Origin: Candidatus Pantoea deserta | Lineage (GTDB): Bacteria > Pseudomonadota > Gammaproteobacteria > Enterobacterales > Enterobacteriaceae | Assembly: GCF_003813865.1 (NCBI RefSeq) | Contig: NZ_RMVG01000025.1 | Span: forward strand, 1 to 59,013 | DNA length: 59,013 nt | Reading direction: 5' to 3' | Shown here: piece after piece, positions 1-8,352 of the stretch | Layout: each line of letters starts with the position of its first letter | Numbering within the stretch: position 1 is the first letter of the stretch | Position numbers and translations under genes: made by a program | The notes under the pieces: generated by a model | What the model saw: the letters and a program-made list of their open reading frames with translations, nothing else | Database searches by the model: none | Told to the model about the DNA's origin: nothing

Positions 1-61
1 ACCACGCAACAAGCGCACGCCTCGCTATTCGTCGGCAGCGGCAGATGGGTATAAGAGACAG
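1..61 (+). other. Illumina Nextera/P5 adapter remnant
   Basis: Positions 29-61 match the 33-nt Nextera read-1 transposase adapter (TCGTCGGCAGCG... ...TATAAGAGACAG) at 31 of 33 bases, with T-to-G changes at 41 and 48. Positions 21-28 (CTCGCTAT) resemble a Nextera i5 index with one change, and the first bases (ACCAC) resemble the P5 end. This is library sequence left on the contig, not genomic DNA. Confidence 0.93.
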
Positions 62-66
62 ATATA

Positions 67-1722
67 ATGCTGCAACAAAATAAGATCTTCCCTGCGTTAT
101 CTCTTATCGCACTGTTAGTGAGTTCAGTCGCACATGCTGAAGACGCTAACAAAAAAACTGATGTACTTCTGATTGGCGGCGGTATCATGAGCGCCTCTAT
201 GGGAACGTTACTGCAAGAGCTTCAGCCTGACTGGAAACAGCTCATGGTTGAAAAGCTGGATGGTGTTGCGCTCGAATCATCCAATGGCTGGAACAACGCC
301 GGTACTGGCCACTCAGCTAATATGGAGCTGAACTATACGCCAGAACGTCCGGACGGTTCGATAGACGTCTCTAAAGCGCTTGAAATCAATGAAGCCTTTA
401 TGATTTCCCGCCAGTTCTGGTCATCCCAGGTGAAGCGTGGTGTATTAAATGACCCACACTCTTTTATTAACTCGACGCCGCATATGAGCTTTGTATGGGG
501 TGATAAAAACGTTGATTACCTGACCAAACGTTATCAGGCTCTGCAACAAACCACCCTGTTCCAGGGGATGAAGTTCTCTACCGATCAGAATCAGATCAAA
601 CAATGGGCACCTCTGATCATCGCCGGGCGCGATCCGCATCAGAAAGTTGCAGCAACCTGGACGCCGGTCGGAACCGATGTGAACTACGGCGAAATTACCC
701 GCCAGCTGGTTGGCAGCCTGAAAAAAGACAACAACTTCAAGCTGGAAACGTCCTCTGAAGTAACGGGTTTCAAACGTAACAGCGATAACTCCTGGCACGT
801 CACCATTACTGACGTGAAAAGCGGTAAAGAGCATGCTGTAGATGCTAAATATGTCTTTATCGGCGCAGGCGGCGGAGCGTTGAAACTGTTGCAGGAAACG
901 GGTATTCCGGAAGCTGAAAATTATGCAGGTTTCCCTGTCGGCGGTTCTTTCCTTGTTACTGAAAATCCGGAAATCACCCGTCAGCACGCCGAGAAAGTGT
1001 ATGGACAGGCTTCCGTAGGCGCGCCGCCGATGTCGGTGCCACATCTGGATGCTCGTTTCCTGGATGGCAAGCGCGTTGTTCTGTTTGGACCTTTTGCCAC
1101 CTTCTCAACCAAGTTCCTTAAAAACGGCTCGTTCTTCGATCTGCTGAGCACGACAACGACCAAAAACGTGGGTCCGATGACAGACGTAGGGCTGGATAAC
1201 TTTGATCTGGTGAAATACCTCATTGGCCAGGTAATGTTAAGTGACGAAGATCGCTTTGAGGCGCTGAAAGAGTATTATCCGTCAGCACGTAAAGAAGACT
1301 GGAAACTCATTCAGGCAGGTCAGCGCGTACAGATCATCAAGAAAGATGCTGAAAAAGGCGGCGTGCTCAAACTGGGTACGGAAATCGTGACCGATAAACA
1401 GAAAACCGTGGCTGCGCTGTTGGGCGCTTCTCCGGGGGCCTCTACCGCCGCGCCTATTTCCATCAATGTGATGAAAGAGTTGTTCCCAGAGCAATTCAAG
1501 TCGGCAGAGTGGCAGAGCAAGATCCGTGGTATCGTTCCTAGCTATGGACAGAAACTGAACGGCAACGTTTCGCTGACCCAGCAGGTTTGGGATGAAACGG
1601 CGGCAACGTTACAGCTGGTCAAACCGCCAGTAATCCAGATGAAGGACGCTCAGGAATCTCCTCAGGCTCAGCCTCAGAAATCCAAAGCAGCGGCTGAAGG
1701 TCAGCACGATATGGCGCTTTAA
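67..1722 (+). CDS. mqo: Malate:quinone oxidoreductase, FAD-dependent
   Basis: Oxidises malate to oxaloacetate and passes the electrons to membrane quinone, a peripheral-membrane step of the TCA cycle. The 551-residue protein has a hydrophobic N-terminal leader with an AHA cleavage-type site near residue 24. An FAD-binding segment follows (LLIGGGIMSASMG, about residues 35-47), and the body has the length usual for enterobacterial Mqo, including the long C-terminal tail. The ATG lies five bases after the adapter, so its promoter and ribosome-binding site are missing from the contig. I keep this start because the leader peptide is complete. A strong terminator follows. The family call is confident; the exact start is slightly less so. 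Confidence 0.93.
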   Translation: MLQQNKIFPALSLIALLVSSVAHAEDANKKTDVLLIGGGIMSASMGTLLQELQPDWKQLMVEKLDGVALESSNGWNNAGTGHSANMELNYTPERPDGSIDVSKALEINEAFMISRQFWSSQVKRGVLNDPHSFINSTPHMSFVWGDKNVDYLTKRYQALQQTTLFQGMKFSTDQNQIKQWAPLIIAGRDPHQKVAATWTPVGTDVNYGEITRQLVGSLKKDNNFKLETSSEVTGFKRNSDNSWHVTITDVKSGKEHAVDAKYVFIGAGGGALKLLQETGIPEAENYAGFPVGGSFLVTENPEITRQHAEKVYGQASVGAPPMSVPHLDARFLDGKRVVLFGPFATFSTKFLKNGSFFDLLSTTTTKNVGPMTDVGLDNFDLVKYLIGQVMLSDEDRFEALKEYYPSARKEDWKLIQAGQRVQIIKKDAEKGGVLKLGTEIVTDKQKTVAALLGASPGASTAAPISINVMKELFPEQFKSAEWQSKIRGIVPSYGQKLNGNVSLTQQVWDETAATLQLVKPPVIQMKDAQESPQAQPQKSKAAAEGQHDMAL

Positions 1723-1738
1723 TCCTCAGGGATTATCA

Positions 1739-1776
1739 TAAAGCCCCTGAAGTTATCTTCGGGGGCTTTGTTATTT
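1739..1776 (+). terminator. Rho-independent terminator of mqo
   Basis: AAGCCCCTGAAG (1741-1752) pairs with CTTCGGGGGCTT (1757-1768) around a TTAT loop, with one G-U wobble, and is followed by GTTATTT. It lies 18 bases after the mqo stop. Confidence 0.85.
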
Positions 1777-2055
1777 CTGCATCCTCAGAACGCCTGTCTG
1801 CGACTCAATCTGAGTGCCAGTGAAAAGAGTCAGGAATAAAGGTATGCCGCTTGCTGATACTGCAAAATGCAGGCAAGCCATTTACGTTATCATTCCCCAC
1901 TATTAAAAGAGCAGATGCCTTTTCCCTTTGATAAAAACCTGCATAAGGTCGTAATGCTGCTGATGAGATTAAGCGGACGCAGGCCTGAGATACTCCAGCG
2001 TTCGACCCGCCGCGCTAATGGCCTATAGCGACCCTTGCGTTTCGGCAGAGAATCC
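1777..2055. other. Intergenic, nothing recognised
   Basis: Between the mqo terminator and the end of the first acetyltransferase gene I see no open frame with a ribosome-binding site, no RNA gene and no clear repeat. Confidence 0.5.
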
Positions 2056-2532
2056 CTACTCCCGAAGTGTTATCGACATTTCCATACAGCGCAGTTCAGC
2101 TCGCGCAAGTGCTGATGGATACATGCTTTCCCGCACAAGCCTAAAACCATGCTTTTGATAAAAAGTGCATGCGTTCGGGGTTGAAGATAACGTTAACTGC
2201 TTAAATCCACGCTCACGCGCTTCCTTTTTAATGGCTTCAATAATCTGCCCCCCTAACCCTTGACCTGTATATTGAGGTAGCGTGAATACCGCCTCAACAC
2301 TACCAGAAGCAAGATCAAGAAAGCCTGTCGCTACCGGTCTGTTATCAGGTCCATCAATAACAAAAAAGGGATTTGCGGCAATCACGTTTCTGAAACTTTC
2401 GGGCATGCCTGGCGGTGTCCAGGCGGCAATAACCGCATCGTCGTAGCTGTTTTTACATCCGTGACGTATAGCCTGGTTTCGAATATTCCAGCACTCTTCT
2501 GCCTCAGCAGGCACAGCTCGTCTGATTTTCAT
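2056..2532 (-). CDS. GNAT-family N-acetyltransferase
   Basis: A 158-residue protein of the GCN5-related fold, which transfers the acetyl group of acetyl-CoA to an amine. The acetyl-CoA pyrophosphate-binding motif (YTGQGLGGQII, about residues 89-99) follows the beta-4 strand EAVFTLPQ. The C-terminal ACTFYQKHGF segment, with its conserved Tyr, is the usual motif B region. An AAGGGG ribosome-binding site precedes the ATG. It is the first of three GNAT genes within 1.8 kb. They are not obvious duplicates: lengths and sequences differ. The substrate cannot be read from the sequence. Confidence 0.85.
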   Translation of the reverse strand: MKIRRAVPAEAEECWNIRNQAIRHGCKNSYDDAVIAAWTPPGMPESFRNVIAANPFFVIDGPDNRPVATGFLDLASGSVEAVFTLPQYTGQGLGGQIIEAIKKEARERGFKQLTLSSTPNACTFYQKHGFRLVRESMYPSALARAELRCMEMSITLRE

Positions 2533-2758
2533 CGCTTCCCCTTGTGCGTTTTCCTCTGCTGACCCCTTACATTTATCATAAGAGCATTAAAGCAACCCAC
2601 TAAGATTACCTGACACGATAACGCCTGAGACAACGCGGAATGCGCCACACAGCCGCTAACGCCGAGAGAGAGGCGCTGCGCTGCCCGCCAGTGAATCGAT
2701 GCCGCTTTTGCCATTATCGTCTATGATGCTGATAAGCATAACGACAGGGGATATCGCC

Positions 2759-3208
2759 TTGATTACCGTGGAAAAATCCGACCCGCTCTCACCAGACTCG
2801 CAATATTTAATCGAAAAGCTGTCAGCAGAACTTGCTGCGATCACGGGTGACAATGGTAAAAGCCATTTCGCACCCGCCTCGATGGATGAGGAGAGATCGC
2901 TGTGGGCGCTGGCAAAGGATCAGCAGGGAAAGGCGACCGGATGCGGCGCTATCCGACCTCTGACCGATAATATCGCCGAACTGAAAAGGATGTTTTCCGA
3001 TCGCAGCGCGCCGGGTATTGGCGATGCGTTACTGGTTTTTCTGGAAACAGCCGCGCAGAGAATGGGATATGGCGCAATCTGGCTTGCCACCCGACGCGTT
3101 AACCAGCGGGCGATACATTTCTATGAGAAAAATGGCTATGCGCGCATTGCGAATTATGGTCCCTACAAAGATCGCGAAGAAACGGTCTGCTTCTCAAAAG
3201 CCTTGTAG
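2759..3208 (+). CDS. GNAT-family N-acetyltransferase (TTG start proposed)
   Basis: A GNAT-type protein. SAPGIGDALL is the acetyl-CoA loop, and NQRAIHFYEKNGYARI is the typical C-terminal motif with its conserved Tyr. The frame can be read from an ATG at 2699, but no ribosome-binding site precedes that codon. CAGGGG at 2745-2750 lies eight bases before a TTG at 2759, giving 149 residues and removing an unconserved N-terminal stretch, so I prefer the TTG. The small size, with WLATRRVNQRAIHFY, resembles PaiA/YjgM-type single-domain enzymes. The substrate is unknown. It is divergent from the GNAT gene at 2056-2532. Confidence 0.78.
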   Translation: MITVEKSDPLSPDSQYLIEKLSAELAAITGDNGKSHFAPASMDEERSLWALAKDQQGKATGCGAIRPLTDNIAELKRMFSDRSAPGIGDALLVFLETAAQRMGYGAIWLATRRVNQRAIHFYEKNGYARIANYGPYKDREETVCFSKAL

Positions 3209-3274
3209 CCGCATCCCCTTTTTAACCGCTAAAGCTACGGGTGCCCTGCGTTCTCCGCCAGCCTCGCCAGACGT

Positions 3275-3787
3275 TTAAAACCAAAGCTGCATGGCAACCC
3301 GCCGGTCAGGATCAAGGCCGCCCTTCGCCTCTGCGGTCAGCAGCGCGCTCAGCCGTGGTGACAGTTCGGCCTCATCAATCATATTGAACCCCAGCGACGC
3401 ATAAAAGCGCGCGTTAAAAGGTGCGAAGCGATCGGTCGTCAGCGAAGCGCCGCGCAAGCAACGTTTCCTGCCCTCGGCAAGCAGCGCCTCAATCAGCTGA
3501 CGGCCAATACCCTTGCGCTGCCAGTCTGGATGGACGTCCGCTTCTGCAATATGTAATTCATTATCAACGATGCGGCCTGCGGCAAATCCAACGGGAGTCT
3601 CGTTCTCGCTCAGCGCAACAAGCAGTACCCCTTCACGACACAGCCGTCTGAAGTCGTCGATGCTGGAGGCAACCGCAGGACCTTCGACCGCTCCCGCGCT
3701 GCGCAGGGTTTCAAAGGCGGCGATTTCAATCGCGCGTAATGCCTTCAGGTGATGGCGCTGCGCGGTTCTTATTGCAATTCCGGTCAT
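3275..3787 (-). CDS. GNAT-family N-acetyltransferase
   Basis: A 170-residue acetyltransferase. The segment IAEADVHPDWQRKGIGRQLI is strand beta-4 plus a textbook Q/RxxGxG/A acetyl-CoA loop, and NARFYASLGF is the C-terminal Tyr-containing motif. It is transcribed toward the preceding GNAT gene (convergent, 66-bp gap). The ribosome-binding site is weak, so the start is less certain than the family. A GFA-type gene lies 18 bases upstream on the same strand, and the two may be co-transcribed. The substrate is unknown. Confidence 0.85.
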   Translation of the reverse strand: MTGIAIRTAQRHHLKALRAIEIAAFETLRSAGAVEGPAVASSIDDFRRLCREGVLLVALSENETPVGFAAGRIVDNELHIAEADVHPDWQRKGIGRQLIEALLAEGRKRCLRGASLTTDRFAPFNARFYASLGFNMIDEAELSPRLSALLTAEAKGGLDPDRRVAMQLWF

Positions 3788-3805
3788 TTCATATCTTAAC
3801 GCAGG

Positions 3806-4249
3806 TTATTTCAGGCTTTCCGCCGGGGTAAGCGCTAACGCCTCCAGCAGCGACCGCAGTGATTCGACAGACCCGCTATGGTTTATGGCTGAGCGCGTTT
3901 CATCCCAGGGCATGGCGTCATCGGTACAGTAATCGCCGATACAGGTCATCTCACATGGCTCATCCAGTAAACCCACTGGCACCCAGACAAAGGTGCTGCC
4001 GCGCAGCAGATTAGGCACAGCAGAGCCGCACAGAGAGCAAAAATCCGTTCGATAACCTGTTGGCTTAGACCATGAGGCGATCTGGCTTTCTCCTGTTAGC
4101 AGAGCGAAATCGCTGCTTTTAACAAGCGTAGCCAGATTGTGTCCGACTCCGCTTTGCTTTCTGCACAGCGAACAGTGACAGCGATAAAATTTCGCAGGCT
4201 TTACTGACAATTCAAATACAACTGCTCCACACAAGCACGATCCTTTCAT
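3806..4249 (-). CDS. GFA-type (glutathione-dependent formaldehyde-activating-like) zinc protein
   Basis: A protein of about 147 residues with the cysteine pattern of the GFA/CENP-V fold. Counted from a GTG three codons upstream of the ATG, it has CxC near the N-terminus (C8, C10), CHCSLC (C27, C29, C32) and CSLCGS (C74, C77), which form two zinc sites. The founding member binds a glutathione-formaldehyde adduct, but most relatives have no proven reaction, so a formaldehyde role is only a family guess. The ATG at 4249 and the GTG at 4258 are both possible starts, and the ribosome-binding site does not clearly decide. It is probably co-transcribed with the downstream GNAT gene. Confidence 0.83.
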   Translation of the reverse strand: MKGSCLCGAVVFELSVKPAKFYRCHCSLCRKQSGVGHNLATLVKSSDFALLTGESQIASWSKPTGYRTDFCSLCGSAVPNLLRGSTFVWVPVGLLDEPCEMTCIGDYCTDDAMPWDETRSAINHSGSVESLRSLLEALALTPAESLK

Positions 4250-4322
4250 TTCGCCCACTCTCAGGATTTGGTTTCGGCAGCAGATATAACCGTATCCGCC
4301 TTCATACTGTCAATGACAGGGG

Positions 4323-4535
4323 GTGAAGCTGCCTCTTCGGCCCGGCTGTGACCGGGGTGTGCTGAAGCTTTACGATCCGCGGGAAGCGGCGGACGATCTG
4401 GCCGGTTTGTGGCTGGGTATGACCAGCCTTGAGATCAAGCTGGGCGCCAGGAAAACCCTGTCCGATGAAGAAATCACCCATCGGGTCGTTCATGCTATCG
4501 CCCTGTTTATGCGCATTTACGCCGTCGAGCCGTAG
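4323..4535 (+). pseudogene. TetR-family regulator, C-terminal fragment
   Basis: About 70 codons that read as the end of a TetR/AcrR ligand-binding domain (DPREAADDLAGLWLGMTSLE, then HAIALFMRIYAVEP). The DNA-binding half is absent and no upstream frame supplies it. The nominal GTG start has no family support. The fragment lies 217 bp before the AhpD-like gene and points the same way, as a former local regulator might. I read it as a decayed gene. Confidence 0.6.
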
Positions 4536-4752
4536 CCTGGCGCGTCATCAGCGCCGCTTGCAAAACAGGGTTTCCGGCTACGATGCGCGCTGCCGTTACC
4601 TTCCTGATTTTATCTTTTCAAGATAAGGTCTTAATTGCCGCAGTAACTTTTTCACGCCGGTTACCCGCAGTACTTTACTCCTGCATTCAGCGCGCCAGCA
4701 TCCGATTAGCGATGCTGGCGTCTGTACCCGTAAACATAATCAGGAGTCCGAT

Positions 4753-5289
4753 ATGAGTCGTTTACACACCCTCACCGAGAGCGAAGCAACCGGCAAAACC
4801 GCCCAGCTGTTTGAGGCGATCAAAGGGAGCATGGGTAAAGTCCCTAATGCCTATCTGACCATCGGCAGCCATTCGCCTGAGGTGCTTGGGCAGATGCTTC
4901 AGTTAAACAGCACGCTGCATAAAGGCAGCCTGAGCGCCCGCGAGCTTGAGGCGATTAATCTGGCGGTCAGCGAAGAGTCCGGCTGCGATTACTGCCTGGC
5001 GGCGCATACGCTGATGGCAAAAAAAACGGGCTATTCCGATGAGCAGACGCGGGAGCTGCGCGACGCGCATTTTAGCGCCGATGCGCGTATCGACGCGCTG
5101 GTACAGTTCGTTCAGTATCTGGTCTCCACTCGCGGAACGGTGCCCGCCGCTCGCCTGGAGTCATTCCGCCTGGCGGGATTCAGCGAGCAGCAGGTTATTG
5201 AAACCCTGGGCGCAGTCAGCGCCATTCTTTTTACCAATATGGTTAATCGCGTCAACGATACGGTCGTTGATTTTCCTCGCGTCAGCTAA
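4753..5289 (+). CDS. Carboxymuconolactone decarboxylase / AhpD-family protein
   Basis: A 178-residue all-helical CMD-fold protein. The peroxidase-type active site is visible as EESGCDYCLAAH: C78 and C81 form the CxxC pair and H85 is the conserved histidine, as in AhpD. Family members reduce peroxides through a disulfide relay or act as small-molecule antioxidants. Which partner serves this one is not shown. CAGGAG lies six bases before the ATG. A cupin gene follows 84 bp downstream on the same strand with the same CAGGAG-type site, and the pair probably form one transcript ending at the palindromic terminator at 5809-5836. Confidence 0.88.
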   Translation: MSRLHTLTESEATGKTAQLFEAIKGSMGKVPNAYLTIGSHSPEVLGQMLQLNSTLHKGSLSARELEAINLAVSEESGCDYCLAAHTLMAKKTGYSDEQTRELRDAHFSADARIDALVQFVQYLVSTRGTVPAARLESFRLAGFSEQQVIETLGAVSAILFTNMVNRVNDTVVDFPRVS

Positions 5290-5373
5290 TCCCGTGTGGC
5301 CTCCCGTTGCAAAGAGATCGCTCCTCTCTGCGACGGGACGCGCTAGCCCAGAGCTTATTCAGGAGTAAATGTT

Positions 5374-5796
5374 ATGGCAGAGACCTCCTCACAAAAATCA
5401 GCGCGCTTCAGACCCGCCGAGGTCGCCAGGGCGCTGCCTGCGTCGGCCCCTACCTTGCTTGCAGACATCTATCTTACCGACCGACCGGATGCCAGCAGCC
5501 GCGTCTTCCGCGCCTATCGCGGCGTGCCGCCCCACTATCACCGCGAGTGCGACGAGTACCTTTATGTGCTTTCAGGCCGAGGCACGTTCTGGATGGAAGA
5601 TAAAAGTCAGGAAGCGGAATTTGGACCGGGCGATATGCTTTTTTTTGAACGCAACGTGGTACATGCGTTGCCCACATTACTGGAGGAGCCAGTGATTTTT
5701 CTGACGCTGGACACGCCCCGCCGGTCGCCGAAAGACGTGGTGTTTATCGATCCAGAGGAGGGCGACGCGGCAGGGTTTATGGAGCGCAATCGCTAA
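5374..5796 (+). CDS. Single-domain cupin protein
   Basis: A 140-residue cupin. Motif 1 reads GVPPHYHRECDEYLYVLSG, with metal ligands H54, H56 and E61. Motif 2 reads FGPGDMLFFERNVVHALP, with H98. All four usual metal ligands are therefore present, which favours a metal-dependent enzyme (dioxygenase or isomerase type) or sensor rather than a dead fold. CAGGAG eight bases before the ATG supports the start. It follows the AhpD-like gene, so a joint role in oxidative or aromatic detoxification is an inference only. Confidence 0.82.
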   Translation: MAETSSQKSARFRPAEVARALPASAPTLLADIYLTDRPDASSRVFRAYRGVPPHYHRECDEYLYVLSGRGTFWMEDKSQEAEFGPGDMLFFERNVVHALPTLLEEPVIFLTLDTPRRSPKDVVFIDPEEGDAAGFMERNR

Positions 5797-5808
5797 AGAG
5801 AACATCAA

Positions 5809-5836
5809 AAAAAGTCAGGCAATTGCCTGACTTTTT
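5809..5836. terminator. Bidirectional terminator, perfect 28-bp palindrome
   Basis: AAAAAGTCAGGCAA (5809-5822) is followed directly by its exact reverse complement (5823-5836), with A and T runs outside. It lies between the convergent cupin and nitroreductase genes and can serve both. Confidence 0.88.
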
Positions 5837-5850
5837 CTTTTCTGGCTGGC

Positions 5851-6504
5851 TCAGATGAAGGTGAATATCTCTTCACGCGGCAGGCGGGATTTAGGCAGCG
5901 TGGCGTTGAAGTCTTCTTCGCTGCGATAGCCCAGCGATACGAGAACCACGCTGGTCAGGCCCTTTTCACGCAGCCCCAGCGCCTTATCCAGCGCTGCGGT
6001 ATCAAAACCTTCCATAGGCGTCGCATCGATTTCCATCAGCGCGGCGCTCAGCAACAACCCGCCAAGCGCGATATAAACCTGCTTTTCCATCCACTGCGAC
6101 AAATCGCGCAGCACGTAGCGATGCAGATCCACATAGCTGCGACGACTTTTATCCTGACCCGCTTTGGCCGACGCATCGCGAAAACGCCCTGCCTGTTCCT
6201 CATGCGCAAGGATGTTTTGCAAATGGTCCTCGCTCAAATCTGCGCGCATACAGAGCGCAATAACGTGCGACGCATTAAGCACTTTCGGCGCGTTGTAGGA
6301 GAAGGCGTCAGAGGTCGCTGCCGAAATGGCCTGTTTTCCCGCTTCCGTAGAGGCGATAACAAAATGCCAGGGCTGAGAATTTACTGAAGAAGGCGTGTTT
6401 TGCAGCATATGCAGCAGCGTTTCGATCTGAGATTGCGACAGCGTATGCGTGTTATCAAACGCTTTTACCGTATGGCGTGTTGCCACAGCTTCACTGAGAG
6501 TCAT
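5851..6504 (-). CDS. nfsB: Oxygen-insensitive NAD(P)H nitroreductase, NfsB-like
   Basis: An FMN-dependent two-electron reductase of nitro compounds and quinones, acting in the cytosol. The 217-residue protein has the family layout: an N-terminal RHTVKAFD motif at the FMN phosphate site, PSSVNSQPWHF at about residues 38-48, and C-terminal LVSLGYRSEEDF. A GAGGTATCACT stretch before the ATG gives a clear ribosome-binding site. Length and motifs fit NfsB-type enzymes, but the identity to E. coli NfsB is only moderate by eye, so the symbol marks the subfamily. It is single-gene and convergent with the cupin. Confidence 0.82.
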   Translation of the reverse strand: MTLSEAVATRHTVKAFDNTHTLSQSQIETLLHMLQNTPSSVNSQPWHFVIASTEAGKQAISAATSDAFSYNAPKVLNASHVIALCMRADLSEDHLQNILAHEEQAGRFRDASAKAGQDKSRRSYVDLHRYVLRDLSQWMEKQVYIALGGLLLSAALMEIDATPMEGFDTAALDKALGLREKGLTSVVLVSLGYRSEEDFNATLPKSRLPREEIFTFI

Positions 6505-6823
6505 AGTGATACCTCTTTATTATGTTGAGCGAAGATTAACCGGCTGCGCCTGCCCGACAGATAGCAAGCGCTTGCGGCCTTTATTGTCTTATTCAGTTGT
6601 CTGGCGGCGCACTCGACACCGCTTCCGATACCAGGGCTCTCTGTTTATGGGACCGGCTGTTATACAGCTCGCGTCGGCCTGATTCACCGACTCCCTGTTA
6701 GCGGATCGGGAATACTTGCCTGACGCGGTTTGTTTCAGGCGCGCAGCGCCTCCCTGTCTGATGCGGCGGTCCTGCCTTAAGGCAGCCTCGGTTTTAAGTA
6801 AGCGCGCCTGCTGACAGCACGCT
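6505..6823. other. Intergenic, no gene seen
   Basis: The upstream region of the nitroreductase gene. It holds a small palindrome (CTGCCTTAAGGCAG, about 6773-6786), but no frame with a ribosome-binding site and no RNA gene that I recognise. Confidence 0.5.
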
Positions 6824-6858
6824 AAAAAGCAGGGAGGTGGTGGTCCGCACCTGCTTTT
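6824..6858 (-). terminator. Terminator of the MRJP-family gene
   Basis: On the minus strand AAAAGCAGG (from 6858) pairs with CCTGCTTTTT (to 6824) around a 16-base loop, and the 3' arm ends in a T run. It lies 25 bases after the stop of the MRJP-family gene. Confidence 0.65.
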
Positions 6859-6882
6859 CAGCGAGCCGGGTTCGGAGGCGGC

Positions 6883-8082
6883 TTAGCCCGCAGGCGCTGG
6901 CGCGGAATCTATTTTTACGCGCATCAGCGCATAAGGTTTCTGACGCAGATCTTTACCGCCGTGAAAACCAGGCTGGCGGTTAAGCTGATTAACGGTGAAG
7001 TAGAGATAGCCGTCCGGCCCAACCGACAGCGTATCCGGCCAGAGTATTTCCGGGCCGTGCGCGACAGTAGACCATTGCCCGTCAACAGAGCGTTTGCGAA
7101 TGGCATTGCGCTCATAGTCTCCGGCGTAGACGACGCCTGCCGCATCCGTTTCCAGCCCGTCGGACGCGCCCTTTTCCCCCAGATCTTTCACCGCGGCGGC
7201 AAGCTGAGCCTCGGAAACGTCCGGATCCCGTAGCAGATCGGTGGAAACAGAATAGAGATGTCGGCCAGACAAAGGACTGTAATAGAGGGTCTTCCCATCG
7301 GGGGAAATCGCGATGCCGTCGGAGGCGACGCTAAAAGGCGCGGTGGTGCCGTCGGCGTGACGCTGTAATAACGTCTCCCCCTCGACAACAGGCGAGAAGC
7401 CCGGCTCCGGTGACGTCGAGCGATCGCCTTCCAGCCTGCGCACGGCTTTTCCGCTGTCAAGATCGATAACGATAATGGCTCCGATCCCTGACAGTGATGA
7501 GTCAGTAACATAGGCTACCCCTGCCTTACCGACGCGGAAATCAAATCGCATATCATTGACATAGGTGGCGGGTTTGATCACGCTCGCTGGAAAAACCAGG
7601 GTTTTCTCAATACGGTTAGTTTGCAGATTGACCGCAACAAGCTTAGCCCCGCCAGCCACAGGCCGGGAAAATCCTGGCGCAGCCGTATCCAGCAGCCACA
7701 CGCGGCCCTTACCGTCTGCAACCACGCTCTGCACGCTCAGTAAGTGGGTCGCCGGATGATGATTATCCGCAATATTGACCTCAGCGTCAGGCCAGGGCAC
7801 CACGCGATCCCCTTTCACTTCTCCTGCCGTAAACGGAACATCGTCACCCCAGCGCGGGAAGTTCACAAAAATGCGCCCGCCCTCCGTCACCGTTACGCCA
7901 GTAGGCATGGCGCCGGCAAAGGTGGCAACGACTTCCGGATGACCGATGCTGCGATCCTGAGCCAGCTGGCTCAGCGCAACGCTGTGGCGGGCAGACACGG
8001 CCAGCGCGCTGCTGCTGATACCGCCTGTAGCCAGCGCAACAGCCAGTGCGACCGTGCTGGTAAAGGTGCGTAACTTTTTCAT
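6883..8082 (-). CDS. Secreted MRJP/yellow-family (SMP-30-like) beta-propeller protein
   Basis: A 399-residue protein. The frame stays open upstream, but AAGGAA lies nine bases before the ATG at 8082, and that start begins a classical Sec signal peptide (lysines, then a VALAVALATGG core and an ALA site near residue 28). I reject the longer reading. The mature part has repeated propeller blades (GRVWLLDTAA, YVNDMRFD, DGIAISPDGKTLYYSPLSG, GYLYFTVNQL) typical of the major royal jelly protein family, relatives of gluconolactonases. A periplasmic lactonase or sugar-binding role is possible but unproven. A terminator follows and no operon partner is evident. Confidence 0.84.
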   Translation of the reverse strand: MKKLRTFTSTVALAVALATGGISSSALAVSARHSVALSQLAQDRSIGHPEVVATFAGAMPTGVTVTEGGRIFVNFPRWGDDVPFTAGEVKGDRVVPWPDAEVNIADNHHPATHLLSVQSVVADGKGRVWLLDTAAPGFSRPVAGGAKLVAVNLQTNRIEKTLVFPASVIKPATYVNDMRFDFRVGKAGVAYVTDSSLSGIGAIIVIDLDSGKAVRRLEGDRSTSPEPGFSPVVEGETLLQRHADGTTAPFSVASDGIAISPDGKTLYYSPLSGRHLYSVSTDLLRDPDVSEAQLAAAVKDLGEKGASDGLETDAAGVVYAGDYERNAIRKRSVDGQWSTVAHGPEILWPDTLSVGPDGYLYFTVNQLNRQPGFHGGKDLRQKPYALMRVKIDSAPAPAG

Positions 8083-8326
8083 TTTATGTTCCTTACAGGA
8101 TGTAAACCGGCCGGCTCCGCCAGCGGTAAGCAGAAACCTCTGGCAAGCGCCGCGACGGTAAATGACGCCGCGCGCCTGGTGACAAGGCGCGCCGTCGCGC
8201 TGTGAATGCGATAACAGGAGATTACGGATTGAGAGCATGCAGAAAAACGGGGGAAGCGCATCAACACTTTCACTCCGGCAGTGAAAATCAGGGCGGCGTC
8301 GCATCTTTCAGAGGGAAGGTAAAGAC

Positions 8327-8343
8327 GGAGCCTGCCAGGCTCC
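8327..8343 (-). terminator. Hairpin after the MBL gene
   Basis: GGAGCCTGCCAGGCTCC forms a compact inverted repeat ten bases beyond the MBL stop. The minus-strand tail GTCTTTACC is only partly T-rich, so terminator activity is uncertain. Confidence 0.4.
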
Positions 8344-8352
8344 GCGCGTGTC

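Noticed and set aside
6883..8304. 473-residue version of the MRJP-family gene
   Set aside because: The extra 74 residues lie before a perfect ribosome-binding site and signal peptide starting at 8082.
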